Of a DNA stretch of 64,000 nt, positions 1 through 10,814 are shown one piece after another. The DNA is from Ixodes scapularis. Its lineage: Eukaryota > Arthropoda > Arachnida > Ixodida > Ixodidae. A model generated the notes under the pieces. That model saw only the letters and a list, made by a program, of their open reading frames with translations, ran no database searches and had not been told where the DNA came from. The stretch is taken from positions 120,741,473 through 120,805,472 of the forward strand of contig NW_024609846.1 in the NCBI RefSeq assembly GCF_016920785.2. Reading direction: 5' to 3'. Numbering within the stretch: the stretch's first letter is position 1; every line of letters starts with the position of its first letter. Position numbers and translations under genes: made by a program.

Positions 1-1990
1 TCCGACTTGCGTAGGTGATAACTCGCTCGGTGCCTTCTTGCACTTGAACCAGTACCGCGCCAAGTTCAGCGTTACTTGCGTCCGTGTGAATTTCGGTTTC
101 CGCATCTTGGTCGAAATGTCCTAGAATTGGAGGAGTCTGCAGTCGTCGCTTCAGCTCGTGGAATGCCTGCTGCTGCTCCTCGGTCCATTCGAACTTCTCG
201 GCGTCCTTTGTGAGGTTTGTGAGCGGTGCGGAAATCCTTGCAAAATCCCGGATGAAGCGCCGATAGTAGGCACATAGTCCAAGAAACCTTCGCACGGCCT
301 TCTTGTCTGTCGGTGCTGGAAATGCTGCGACGGCGCGAGTCTTCTCTGGGTCGGGGCGAACGCCTTCGTTACTAACCACGTGACCTAGGAACTTCAGTTC
401 GTCATAGGCGAACCGACACTTTGACGGCTTCAGGGTGAGTCTGGCGGTCCGTATGGCTGGGAGAACTGCTCGGAGTCGTCGCAAGTGCTCGTCGAAGTCG
501 CTGGAAAACACTACGACGTCATCGAGGTAGACGAGACAGCTCTGCCACTTCAGTCCTGCCAGTACGGTGTCCATGACACGCTGGAAAGTTGCTGGAGCCG
601 TGCACAGTTCGAAGGGCATCCCCTTGAACTCGTACAGCCCATCTGGCGTGACGAAAGCTGTCTTCTCTCGGTCCCGTTCGTCGACTTCGATCTGCCAGTA
701 GCCGCTCTTTAGGTCCATGGATGAAAAGAATCGGGAGTGGCGCAGCCGGTCTAACGTGTCGTCGATGCGGGGGAGTGGATAGACGTCTTTCTTCGTCACT
801 GCGTTCAGCTGCCGGTAGTCCACGCAGAACCTAAGCGCTCCGTCCTTCTTCTTAACCAGTACAACTGGAGAGGCCCACGGACTGCTTGAAGGTTGGATTA
901 TGTCGTCGTTCAGCATCTCTTGCACTTGCTCCTGGATCACCTCCCTTTCTTTAACGGAGACTCTGTACAGCGATCGATGCACAGGGCGCACGTCGTCCTC
1001 GGTAATGATGCGGTGTTTCGCAACGGCGGTTTGGCGCACCCTCGACGACGTCGCGAAGCAGTCACTGTATTCGGCGAGGAGGTCACTTAGCTGCCGTCGT
1101 TTTGGGCCTGGAAGCTTGGGGTCAATGTCGAGCTGCGCTGGAGGCGTAATGTGTTGCTTAGGTTGGAATGATTCTTCAGCAAACGTGGCGATTTCGGCGG
1201 AGTTCCGAATTTCTTCGACGTGGCCCACAGCAGTACCTCTTGTGAGGTGTTGCGTTTCTTTTTGGAAGTTTCTCACGAGGACCGCGGTGCGCCCATCCTG
1301 AAGTCTAGTCACTCCTCTTGCGACGCCTATTCCTCTTCCTAGGAGTAATTGAAGGTTGCCTTCAAGAACAACTTCGCCGCAGGTAGCTGCATCGGCCACT
1401 ACGGGTACGACAACACTTGATCGCGGCGGCAGGTTCACGTGGTCGGCAGCAACTCGGACGGCGGCTGACGCTGTTCGAGGTTTCTCTGAAGACGGAACAG
1501 GCTTGCGCAGATCTGTTCTCACCAAGGTCGATTACGGCGCCGTATTCACACAGAAAGTCCATGCCGAGAGTAACGTCTCTGGAACAGTCTTGTAGAACGA
1601 CGAACTTCACAGGGCACGTCTCACCGCGGATCTCGACGCGAGCAGTGCATCTCCCGATTGGTGTGATAAGATGCCCTCCGGCGGTTCGTATTTGAGGTCC
1701 ACCCCACGGCGTCGTGACTTTTCGAAGGCGGCGGGAGAGCCTCCCACTCAAGACTGAGTAGTCTGCTCCGGTGTCCACAAGTGCTGATGCGTCGTGGCCG
1801 TCGATGACGACGTTTAGGTTATTGGACACCACTGTAGGGGCGTCGTCTTGGTCTCTGGTAGCCTTCGAGTGGGGGCCCCCCGACGTTCGTGGAGGATCTT
1901 GGCGTCGGTCGTCTTCGGCAACTCCACCTCCAGGGGTTGCCGCGCCTAGTTTCCCCGGCGAGGAGCGAGGGGGGACAGGCTTTCACGTCT
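1..1990 (-). pseudogene. pol (protease, RT, start of RNase H), Ty3/Gypsy element 1, frameshifted and window-truncated
   Basis: The protease frame, offset from gag, shows a retropepsin site ALVDTGADYS near 1765. It runs to a stop at 1362, but the RT frame is one base away, which places a single-base indel at roughly 1425-1545. The RT then reads open to the window start: SPWASPVVLVKKKDG, FCVDYRQLN, DLKSGYWQI and the catalytic YLDDVVVFSS (about 500-530). MPFGLC is changed to MPFELC. The final residues, TEIHTDASNAELGAVL, are the beginning of RNase H. Pol would act in cytoplasmic particles on the element's own RNA; this copy could not make a full polyprotein. Confidence 0.85.
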
Positions 1991-1993
1991 TGG

Positions 1994-3331
1994 TCAGTGC
2001 ATCGGCGAAGCTGGACGTCGCGGTGACGGCCACCGGAACTCTCGGCGGGACACAGGCTCGGGGGACTGAGGTCGTCGCAGGTACTCGTCGATCTCAGTAG
2101 TGCGTTCACCATGACGGGGGCGCGGGTCGTTCGGGTGGAACCCACGTAGCCCGAGTCGTCGGTATGGGCATCGGCGTTAGGTGTGGTCCGCTTCCCCGCA
2201 AAGGAAGCAGAGAGGGCGTCGGTCGGGTGTTCGCCATACGTCGGTCTTGCGGGGTGCGTGAGGCTCCGGGCAGGCGTACTGGACCTGGTCGTCGCGGCGT
2301 CGGTCGTGCTGCGGCGCAGGAGACTGACGTCGGGGCGGCGCGTCATAGGTGCGACGAGGAGGCGGTGGCCTTCGGGCCACTGCGGTGTAACTCAACGTCG
2401 GTGGTTCCGGAGCGGTGCTGACGAGAACCTCAGGCTGCAGCGCTTGCTGGACTTCTTCCCTGGCAATCTCGGCAATTGAGGGCGAAGCTGGGCTTGCGGC
2501 TGCAGGTAGAAGTTTCTTGATCTCATCCCGGACGACGTCCCGGATTATCTCACGGATGTCCGTGGTGTTGCAGCCGAAAGACGAAAAGGAACCGACGCCG
2601 GGAACTCGGTGATAGTGGGCGGCTCGTGCTTGAAGGGCACGTTCGATGTTGGTGGCCTCCGTCATGAAGACTTCGACGGTGGTAGGCGAGCTCCGCACAA
2701 GACCACCGAAAATGTTCTCCTTCACGCCGCCCATCAAGACTCTGAGCTTCTTTGCTTCGGATGCTTCAGGATCGGCGCGGTTGCTCAGTCGGAGGACATC
2801 TTCCACCAAGCTAACGACGCTCTCGTTAGGGCCTTGGATCCTTGCTTGAAGAAGCTCTTCCGCGCGTTCTCTTCGTTGTTGGTTCGTGAACGTTCTTCGC
2901 AACTCAGCCTTGAGTTGCTCCCAGGAAGTGATCGATGCTTCGTGGTTCTCGAACCAGTTCCGGGCGGTTGCTTCCAAGGCGAAGTAAGCGTTCTGCAGAC
3001 ACTGTTCCGGTGTCCACCCGTTATGACGGGCCACTCGTTCATACTGTTGGACCCAGTCGTCGATGTCTTCGTGGCTTTCGCCGTGGAAGGGAGCCGGTGT
3101 CCGAGGAGCGACGGGTAGGTAGAGGACGGCAGAAGCGGCGGGGGTCTGCGACTGGTTGGCCATCGGCGTCTTCTTCGGCTTGGGCTTGTCCAGCAGCAAA
3201 CCGTACTCAGGATCCTCTCCCTTGGTGCGGCGGCTGGTCCGAGTTTCAGGTTCCGCGCTGAGTGGTCTTCTCACCGAGCCGGGAATCTGGCTTGCACTGC
3301 GGGCCCTGGGAGGGGAACGCTGCACGGGCAT
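1994..3331 (-). pseudogene. gag, Ty3/Gypsy element 1, nonsense codon in zinc knuckle
   Basis: The frame opens with ATG at 3331 and encodes a Ty3-type capsid region (APFHGESHEDIDDWVQQYER, then ARNWFENHE and a retrotrans_gag-like helical block), a basic proline-rich tail and a CCHC knuckle beginning CFLCGEADH. A TAA at 2177-2179 falls between the His and the last Cys of the knuckle. The same frame then resumes, supplies a Cys at the right spacing and runs to a TGA at 1994-1996. So one base change truncates Gag inside its nucleic-acid-binding motif. It is homologous to the intact gag at 39398-40669, which has the same DWI/V capsid signature and a single knuckle. Confidence 0.85.
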
Positions 3332-3335
3332 GCGG

Positions 3336-3353
3336 TACCCCGCACCTCCGCCA
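3336..3353 (-). other. Primer-binding site, element 1
   Basis: Just inside the LTR the minus strand reads TGGCGGAGGTGCGG, beginning with the TGG that pairs with a tRNA CCA end. The young element at 39238-44367 has the near-identical TGGTGGAGGTGCGG, so both probably use the same tRNA primer. I cannot name the tRNA with certainty. Confidence 0.6.
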
Positions 3354-3356
3354 AAA

Positions 3357-3767
3357 TATCACGGGTGGTGACCAATAAACAAGAAATAAACAGGAAGAAA
3401 TAAACGTTTAATGTGGCGAACTTGTGCCAAAAATAAAAGGGTACAAAAGATAATAATAGAGCTTCGCGGCGTCGAAGTCGGCGTAGCAGCAGAGTCGAAC
3501 GCTGGGGCGAAACTGACTGCAGATCAACACGCAGAGTCCCTTATGTACGCGCGTTGGGTTCTGGAACAATCGGCTTAGGTTGTTCGGCGACTGGAACATT
3601 CGGAGCTCGATCATACAAGAATGTTCTCAAACACACTAGAACGCGATGTTGAAAGAACAAATAAAAGAGCATTCCACTGACTGGAATCGAACCCAGACTT
3701 TCAGCGCGACAGTCAAGCACGGTAACCACTCGGCCACGCACGCGGTCGCTCGCCGACGAGCGTGGCA
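3357..3767 (-). repeat. 5' LTR of Ty3/Gypsy element 1 (LTR family A)
   Basis: On the minus strand it begins TGCCACGC and ends near CGTGATA, just before TTTTGG and the primer-binding site; the expected CA terminus appears changed to TA. It shares blocks with the solo LTRs at 12899-13259 and 30066-30460, such as GGCACAAGTTCGCC and a TAAACGTTT segment near the 3' end. A tRNA-like stretch lies close to its 5' terminus. Confidence 0.75.
3676..3748 (-). other. tRNA-like module inside LTR A
   Basis: On the minus strand an A-box-like TGGCCGAGTGGTTA is followed about 40 nt later by a B-box-like GGTTCGATTCC with a T-arm-like stem. A full cloverleaf with a paired acceptor is not convincing. A diverged homologous module occupies the same place in the solo LTR at 30066-30460. 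It may be a tRNA relic captured by the LTR family; pol III activity is only a possibility. Confidence 0.55.
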
Positions 3768-3769
3768 AT

Positions 3770-4978
3770 ATGCTCACACTCAATGTCAACGTTTCCGACG
3801 GTCTGGTCAATGGATCTGTTAAAATACTGCAATACATACAATACGACACGCTCCGAGAGCCGGAACGCATATGGCTGCATTTCGGTGCGCTTGGTTCCGA
3901 AATTGCGATTGGAACCGTGGCGGCCGCAAAATCCCGGCAGTTACCGGCACTCGACACAAATATTCAGCAAAATTGGACACCTATCGAAAGACGCACAGTC
4001 ACTTGCGTCATTGATAAGAAGTCAAAGATATTCCTGAGGAGATGCCAGCTACCCGTTGTGCAAGCAAGTGCTATCACCATTCACAAATCACAGGGAGGCA
4101 CGTATGAAAACGTGGTGTACTCGTATGCCAAGAGTCATCCACAGAAATTGGTATACGTGGCACTGAGTTGTGCTACAGACATCAACGGGCTCTACCTCAC
4201 CAATGTGGACAATGACTTTACGTTCTACCACGGCAAGCCCAATTCGGACAGGGTGCTATTTGATGAGTTTCGTCGGTTGCAGTCACACAAACTCCAAACT
4301 GTCACTGCTAAGTGCTACGCAATGATTGAGCAACCGCACTTCTCGGTCGCCGCGCTTAATGTTCGCTCTCTGCCAGCGCATTCCTTGGACGTACACCACG
4401 ACCACATCCTACGCCATGCATCTGTACTTTGCCTCTCGGAAACGTGGATGAATCCAAAACAGGCGGTAGAAATCATGAACTACCAGTACTGCTGTGGCGT
4501 CAGTAGAGAGCACAACAGAGCGGCGGGAGTGGCCATCTACGTGCGTAAGGGTCTGGCTGCCGTACCCATCGAGATATTTGGCACGTCAGACGAAGTTGGA
4601 GAACTTTGTGCCACCAAGTTCGACAACGGCTTGCTAGTGGTGGCTCTGTATCTCCCGCCTCCAGCCCTCACCAAAGTTGTCGTGCATTTTCTGCGACTTG
4701 CATTAAGCACACGTGGGTCCACACCCATGTTAGTAGTGGGGGACTTTAATGCAGACTTAAAGACGAATAAAAACTTCATACCACTTCTGCAGGAAAACCT
4801 CCCATTTCTCTCCCTCGTAACAGCTTCCACTCGTGTAACGACCTCTCAAAACACATGCATAGACCTCGTCTTTCAAAATCAGCTGTTGGTCCAGCACCTG
4901 GAACACATATCCTGTCACTTCTCAGATCACAAGGCTTCCTTCATAACAATCACGGACTGGGATAGGAGTGCTATTTAA
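3770..4978 (+). pseudogene. Helentron-type Rep/helicase-endonuclease protein, C-terminal fragment
   Basis: The 402-codon open frame has two parts. Residues ~1-150 match the end of a PIF1-like Helitron helicase: VSDGLVNGS, the late helicase motif ASAITIHKSQGGTYENVVY, and YVALSCATDINGLYL. Residues ~197-400 form an exonuclease-endonuclease-phosphatase nuclease: VAALNVRSL, LCLSETW, VVGDFNAD and a final FSDHKASF. A helicase fused to a C-terminal apurinic-type endonuclease marks Helentron/Helitron2 elements, which move by rolling-circle transposition. The Rep domain and helicase motifs I-III are missing because Ty3 element 1 inserted at atat (3768). The ATG at 3770 is probably internal rather than a true start. 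No stop interrupts the remaining frame. Confidence 0.85.
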
Positions 4979-5218
4979 AGTACCAGTATAGGAGAAGATT
5001 GCTCTATATTTGTATGTATTGTGGGATTTTGGACGCCTAACTTTGGCGACGATGTGGAGTGCATGCTAGGAGGAAAGGAGGAGGAGAAGAACGAAAGCTG
5101 GAGAATTGTTCCCTCGGACGGTCTTGCGAACCTTCGAGAGGTGATATGCGGGCCGTTCGGAGGAGCATCTACCAGATCGTTATAAGTTGGAGCGTACAAG
5201 TCGTACAAGACGAAGAGG

Positions 5219-5411
5219 ACGAGGAGGACGATGAGGTTGAGGAAGAGGAGGAGGAGGAGGAGGAGGAGAGGAGATGCCAGATACCTGTTGTGCAAGCAAG
5301 CGGTGTCATCATTCGTAAATCACACTGGAACTTCCAGATGTGACAACTATATCCCCCTTCTCCGGACAAGCGGTGAGCAAAAATACCACAATATATATAT
5401 ATATATATATC
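5219..5411. repeat. Low-complexity tracts (GAG-rich, then TA-rich)
   Basis: Bases 5219-5267 are a GAG/GAC run that reads as poly-Glu in one frame but has no other coding sign. Bases 5391-5411 are a (TA)n run. The helicase-motif duplicate lies between them. Confidence 0.8.
5268..5345 (+). pseudogene. Second, detached copy of the Helentron helicase motif
   Basis: This stretch repeats 4037-4098 with a few changes. It encodes RRCQIPVVQASGVIIRKS against RRCQLPVVQASAITIHKS in the main copy, then diverges. It sits right after a GAG-rich run, about 290 bp beyond the end of the endonuclease. It is a partial duplication or the edge of a second Helentron copy, not a gene. Confidence 0.7.
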
Positions 5412-8157
5412 AGATAGTTTAGTACGGTATATATTGTTCTATCATCAAGTATTGAAGTTCATCTTGCGTCAGATATAAACAAATCACAATACCATGTTTG
5501 GGGTAAGTCCCTTATCAAGTTTAAAATGGTGTGCCTGCCTGTGGCATCTCCAAAGTGTATTTTCTCGCGCTTGTTTCACTTACTGTAAGTGCTTTTTGGT
5601 ATTATACTCCGCCGAGTGCCCATCTACTAGGGCGACGAAAACGACCCCAGTTTTAGTCTGGTGATCACGTCACCTTGAAATCCTTGTAAGCTTAGAAGTG
5701 AAAACGTTTTGCTGCTTATGCACAGCAGACAAAAAGGTAGGCAGCATTTTAACTTCTCACTGTCTAAGCATGGGTGTCAAGCATGAACCCTGGGAAAATT
5801 TGCCCACTGCTTAACTATATGCTTTTTCTTTCATGTCCTGGTTGGCTGCTACACTGGAGAGGCTGCTGAACATCGTACCACGGCGGCTGATCATGGTGTT
5901 TTAGTTAAATTAATAATGGGGCTTTCATCCAGAACGTAAATTGGAAACTCGCGGAGCAAACTTTAAGGTACATTGGTATAACAAGTGCGTACGTTGGTTT
6001 TGTACCTTATAGGCGTAAAGCTTGGCTAAATATGCAACGCAGTTTCCTAAATACACAACGGCTTTTCCCCAATCAATAAAATGTCAACCTGCCAAAATAT
6101 TTGTTCTGATTCTATATTTCAGAGCACAGCTCTTACGCGACCGTTTCTGGCTTGAGCGGCGAGGGCAGCAGTAGGAGGAAGGTGGAGGACGAGGGGGAGG
6201 AGAAAGGAGGAGGCGAGGGGAGGAGCGTGAAGGATGAAGAGGAGGTGAAAGAGAAAGAGGGTGTAGAGGAGGAGGATGAGGGGAGGAGGAGTAGCAGGCA
6301 GGATCACGAGGGAGGAGGAGGGAGGAGGGGTATACCCTCCCCTCAGTACCCTTCCCTGCTCCTCCTCAAGAGCTGCGCTCCAATTCGGCGTTACACGGAG
6401 TTGTAAACGGCTTCCTTTTTTTTATGCTTCCCGATTTCTTTCTGCTTCCTACTAACGTCTCTCATTATCTCAAGTTTTCCACCATCCTTCTACAGGAAGC
6501 ATCTCATCCGAGGAAAAATTATACTAAAGGCAACTCAAGACATCCTGCATAATTTGATGTCGCCCGATAACGCGTGCTGAACCGGATATAACAAAGGAGG
6601 CTTTTCCGCGAAACGTGGAAGTTTCTCGAAGCGCAATGAACCATAACAAAAGGCAACAGATTTGGGACAATGAACCTTCCGAACAAGGCCAAGATCATTG
6701 CGCAGGAGCAGCCCGGTTTCCGTTGCTATCCGAGCTTGTCATCGCGCTCCCGACACAGCCCATGTAGAATGCCGCCGTGGAGGGAGTATTCAGTCACGTG
6801 TCCCTCACAAAGTCAGGCCTTCCAACTTCCCCCTACAACATGTCCTTCTAACTCTTCAAAAAGTACTCTACTTAAAGTTTGCTTTCCTTGGGAAGAACGA
6901 GTTCCATAAGGGCATCAGCCCTAATGAAGAATTGTTTGCCCGTTTTAACACGGAAATCATGTATGAGGCGAATGAGCCGGGCACAAGCGAGTGCTTCGTA
7001 ACTATGCGACTGCAAAAACGCGTTTGGAAAAGTTTTGTACTTTTGTGTTTGGAATAAGTTCAATGGATTTCAAGACGTCGTAGATCTTTCAAGCTCTTCC
7101 TAAACCCTAGATATGCAGACGCAGTGCCTTCGAATTGAGCTCGCATATACGAGCGCACGATTTTTTTAGATCTGCAGATTATGGCTAATTTTGGGCTACA
7201 TAAATCTCTTGCATTTGGCTACTTTTGGGCTACACCGTCTGGCTTTTGGCGGTTTGAGCTAGAAGCTACCTGGCAACCCTGACCGCGGCCCCCTCCCCGA
7301 TGTGTACGCGGACTTGCTTAAATAGGACTGTTGAAGTTGTTTTTTTTTTCGCTCATTCCTACTTGAAGGTTTCACTGATGATGTTTCTCGCATGGGAGAC
7401 AAAACGTTTGAGTAAATTGTTCATTTTGTTAAGTAAGGTCGGCGCAGTTTTTTTTTTTTTTTATCATGTACTATTACATTGGACAAATACCAGCACATCA
7501 TAAGAAGTCGTTCTCGCCCTGTGGGTGGAGAGCTAATTGGTATACAGTACACTGACAGTACAATCCTAACATAAAAAATCCGGATCTTCCAACTGAGCAC
7601 TTTTATACTCCGGTGGTGAAAAGGTCTCCAAAAAATAAATCTTAATTGCTGTCAGGTTTACAATATTCGACCTCTGAATAAAACCATCGAGTAAGCCAAG
7701 GTTACTGAAGGGGGGTGTATAGTAATTCGTCATGGAAATAAAATGTAGTATTTGTTTCTTCGTTTGGTAACACCTTAATAAATTTCGTTTTTTTTTTTTA
7801 TCCCGTAAAGCGCTTTCACGGGAACATGTATGATGGTCCTTTTGACCACGCACTTTTGTACTAGATTAAATTTACTGTCCTGTATGCAGAAATGTGGGAA
7901 TTTCACCATTTGATTTACATGTATATTTTATTTAAGAAATGTGCAGGCCAAATGCCAAACACATAAGGGCGGAACATGCATGAACACACAGGTCACGAAA
8001 CAAAAACTCTAAATATTATTGTCTCCCAAGAGAAAGCGAACATCCAGATTTTTTCCGAACCGAAACAAATGTATGTATATGGCATATGCACAACACTTGT
8101 ATTAAGTTGCACGACATACCTCAAATATAGAAACATATATGTATATATATGTATGTA
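5412..8157. other. Unassigned sequence
   Basis: I recognise no gene here. Bases 6160-6330 are a purine-rich GAGG tract. Bases 7150-7290 repeat GGGCTAC/GGCTAC phrases and look like decayed repeat. Poly-T runs occur at 7339-7350 and 7448-7462. Short open frames near 6670-7060 show no family motif. Confidence 0.5.
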
Positions 8158-8949
8158 CAGGGTGTTTCAGAGAACTCAGGCCAAATCGCTCCTGCGAAAA
8201 CTACTTATCGCAACGAAATAAGCCTTGTGTCGTTTTAGTCCTGGGCCAGGGGCCCATTTAGTAAAATTATTAAAGTCGGGGATAATTAACACGTCAATTA
8301 TTTTTCCGTAATTAACTTCTTTATTATTGTGTTTAATGGCATGGTTTCAATTAGAAAATTGCTCAGCGTCATGAAAAACACTAAATCAAAAAATTGCAGA
8401 ACGATAGAAGGCACGCAAAGCATTTTACGGCTTTCTGAAAAACCGCACGAATCTGCCGGGTTTTTAAGTTTCGGTTTGCTATCGGAGCGCATATCGGCCC
8501 CGGCGGCACCACGCCCCGTGGAGAGATAGTGCAACCAACCTCTGCTGCGCCGTCATCGCGCGACGCAGCAGAGGCTGGTTGCACTATCTCTCCACAGGGC
8601 GCGGTGCCGCCCAGACCGAAAAGCGCTCCGATAGCAAACCGAAACTTAAAAAACCGACGAGTTTGTGCGGTTTTTCAGAAAGCCGTAAAATGATGCGCAT
8701 GCCTTCTATCGTACTGAAATTTGTTGATTTACTGTTTTTAGGCGATGCTGAGCGATTTTCTAATTGAAATCATGCCCTTAAACACAATATAAAAATATTA
8801 GTTACGCAAAAATAATTAACAACTTAATTATCCTGGACTTTAATAATTTTTCTAATGGGCCGGCGGCCCGGGACCGAAACTACACAAGCCTTTTTTGTTG
8901 CGATGAGTAGTTTTCGCAGGAGCGATTTGGCCTGAGTTCTCTGAAACAT

Positions 8950-8953
<4 letters not shown>
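8158..8953. mobile_element. Full-length palindromic (foldback/MITE-like) element, CAGGGTGTTTC ends, TA flanks
   Basis: The left half (8158-~8555) and the reverse complement of the right half (~8557-8953) align along their whole length, about 395 bp each, with scattered differences. The ends read CAGGGTGTTTCAGAGAACTC on the left and the matching TAGGATGTTTCAGAGAACTC on the reverse of the right. TA lies outside both. No transposase is present. The right flank is a long (TA)n tract, so the TA duplication is not decisive. Confidence 0.85.
8518..8595. repeat. Near-perfect central hairpin of the palindromic element
   Basis: GTGGAGAGATAGTGCAACCA and the following CTCTGCTGCG (8518-8549) pair with 8564-8595 with one mismatch, leaving a loop of about 14 nt. 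This core is better conserved than the outer arms. Confidence 0.9.

Positions 8954-9003
<50 letters not shown>
8953..9003. repeat. (TA)n microsatellite
   Basis: About 25 uninterrupted TA units directly adjoin the palindromic element. Sequence from here to 9329 is AT-rich and holds nothing I recognise. Confidence 0.95.
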
Positions 9004-9006
<3 letters not shown>

Positions 9007-9334
9007 GATTTATGTCGGCCAAAACACTAGCTGTTATTTTTAATACAAACTTCCTAAAACTTGTTTAAAAAGTGTTTAGAAAATATTTCTTCTTTGAAAC
9101 GTGCGAATAAACACGAATAAAAGTTGTCAAACTGAATAAATGAGCGTTGAATAACAATTCGTGACAATGTCAAAACTAGGATGCATGACAATGTCACGCC
9201 CATTAACTTTTCCAAACTTAAGAGTGTTTGCCTTTTTTGCTAAGATCGCGTCGCAGCTGCGCTAGATATACGAATAAAACAGAACACTCCTGTTAATTGC
9301 GGAATTGAATCAATGAACGCCAAAGATCTGGCAT

Positions 9335-10019
9335 TGTCATGTTCCTCCGGGTGGACGAGGGCAGGTCGAAAGACGAAGGGACACATAAGTAGACGAACAA
9401 AACGTAATTTACTCAGAAGCACAAAAAAAGTGCACAGCAAAAAACAAAATTATAAGCGGAAGCGAAAGGAAAAAGAAAATAGAGTGATTAAATAGCTGCA
9501 GTCACTACAGTCAGTCTCGGTCGTCTTTAAGTGGGAGCTGAGAACACTCACAGTCTCGAGCGTCGATCTTGCTTGGAACGGAACCCGGCCTTGTTCTTCG
9601 ATGTCACGGGTGTGGATCCAAGCTTGCTAGGAGCTCTGGGCCTTTCAGCGCCGGTTCGATGGTGTCGCTTGACCAACCAGGTACGCGGCCTGGGTTGACA
9701 GGAGTGTTGCGAGGCCACCCCTTCGCGTCCGCCTTCGAGCTCGAAGTCCAATGCTCCGGGCTTCTTGTGCGAGCAGCAGGCACGACGTCGCTCCGGCTCG
9801 ATGGCGGCGAGAAGACCTGGAGCGGAGCCAGGGTTCACCAGGAGCGAAGCCTGGTCTGCCGGGAGCGTTGGCGTCTCAGCTGCCGCCCTTCAGGTTCAGA
9901 CGTCGAATGTCCTGCGCGAGCTTCTCCTTTCCCTTTTGCTTGAGCTTATCCTTTCCCTTTTGCTCGAGCTTGCCCCCTTCTTCGTCTTTCGCTTTCACCG
10001 TCACTTCAGGAACGTGACA
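9335..10019 (-). repeat. 3' LTR of the Gmr1-like element
   Basis: On the plus strand it runs from TGTCATGTTCC to AACGTGACA and matches 15420-16103 with roughly 20 differences. The ggcat duplication precedes it at 9330-9334, and the polypurine tract abuts it at 10020. Confidence 0.92.
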
Positions 10020-10033
10020 CTCCCCCCTTCTTC
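10020..10033 (-). other. Polypurine tract, Gmr1-like element
   Basis: The minus strand reads GAAGAAGGGGGGAG directly before the 3' LTR TGTCA, the expected plus-strand primer position. Confidence 0.75.
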
Positions 10034-10354
10034 AAGAGCGTCACTTCCTGAGGCGAATAGCGGTCAAAGTTCTGATGAGATGTGCGTCACGTCGTTGGCG
10101 TCGCTTGTCTTCCTCACAACGCTCACCACACACACACGCATAAAAACATCAACGTACACATAACAACAAAATAAGACCTTGATATTCGCACCAGTCTTAA
10201 CACTTTTCATAACGCTCGTTCCGGCTTGGCAGTTTATCATTTGAAAGTTTCAGCCAGACGCCTGCTCCTGGAAACCTTTCTGTAACTTTTCTTTAACCTT
10301 GTTTCAAATGGACTCAAAGCTCCCTGGTAAATTATATAAGCCAGTCCTGACTCC

Positions 10355-10798
10355 TCAAACGCGACTCATGAAGTCAGCCCCCACGTTGTCTCTACCCTTA
10401 ATATATTCTACATGAAAGTTTTGATCTTGTAGAGTCATACTCCATCTCATCACTCGACTGTTGGTGTGCTTGGCTTTGTTAAAGAATTCCAAAGGCTGGT
10501 GGTCGGTCTGGACCCGGAACGTCCTACCATACAAGAACAACTTGAGCCTGGCAACGGCCCATACCAGCGCCGAACATTCTTTTTCCACCGTTGCGAACTT
10601 CCGTTCTGCATTACTAAGCTTTCTGCTTGCATACGCTACTGGATGTAGCGTGCCATCTTTTTCTTGAAGCAGGGCTGCACCTACGCTTTCATCAGAGGCG
10701 TCCGTTCTTAGTACGAACACTTTTTCTGGGTTCGGTGCTAATAAGATGGGAGGCTGTCCCAGTCTGCTCTTTAGCTCCTTCAACGCCTCTTCTTGCAC
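10355..10798 (-). pseudogene. RNase H, Gmr1-like element
   Basis: The segment reads LRTDASDESVGAALLQEKDG, HPVAYASRKLSNAERKF, KECSALVWAV and RVQTDHQPLEFF, the standard Ty3 RNase H pattern, and ends VGADFMSRV. It is the last domain before about 320 bp of non-coding sequence and the polypurine tract. Confidence 0.85.
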
Positions 10799-10814
10799 TG
10801 GCCCCCACTCGACC

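Larger units (their letters stand above)
1..3767 (-). mobile_element. Ty3/Gypsy LTR retrotransposon 1, 5' portion (3' part lies beyond window start)
   Basis: Reading the minus strand, the order is 5' LTR (3767-3357), primer-binding site, gag, protease, reverse transcriptase and the start of RNase H, which is cut by the window edge. PR-RT-RNaseH is the usual Ty3/Gypsy order, so integrase and the 3' LTR should lie outside the window. Bases 3768-3771 (atat) adjoin the LTR TG terminus and match the 4-bp atat duplications of the two related solo LTRs here. The element interrupts a Helentron reading frame that resumes at 3770. Gag carries a stop and pol a frameshift, so this copy is defective. Confidence 0.85.

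Noticed and set aside
5059..5343. Acidic 94-codon frame with a poly-Glu run
   Set aside because: The Glu run is a GAG microsatellite and the end is a copied Helentron helicase motif.
9548..9943. Arg-rich open frames in the LTR of the Gmr1-like element (also 15632-16111)
   Set aside because: Both lie wholly within the LTR, and GC-rich composition explains them.
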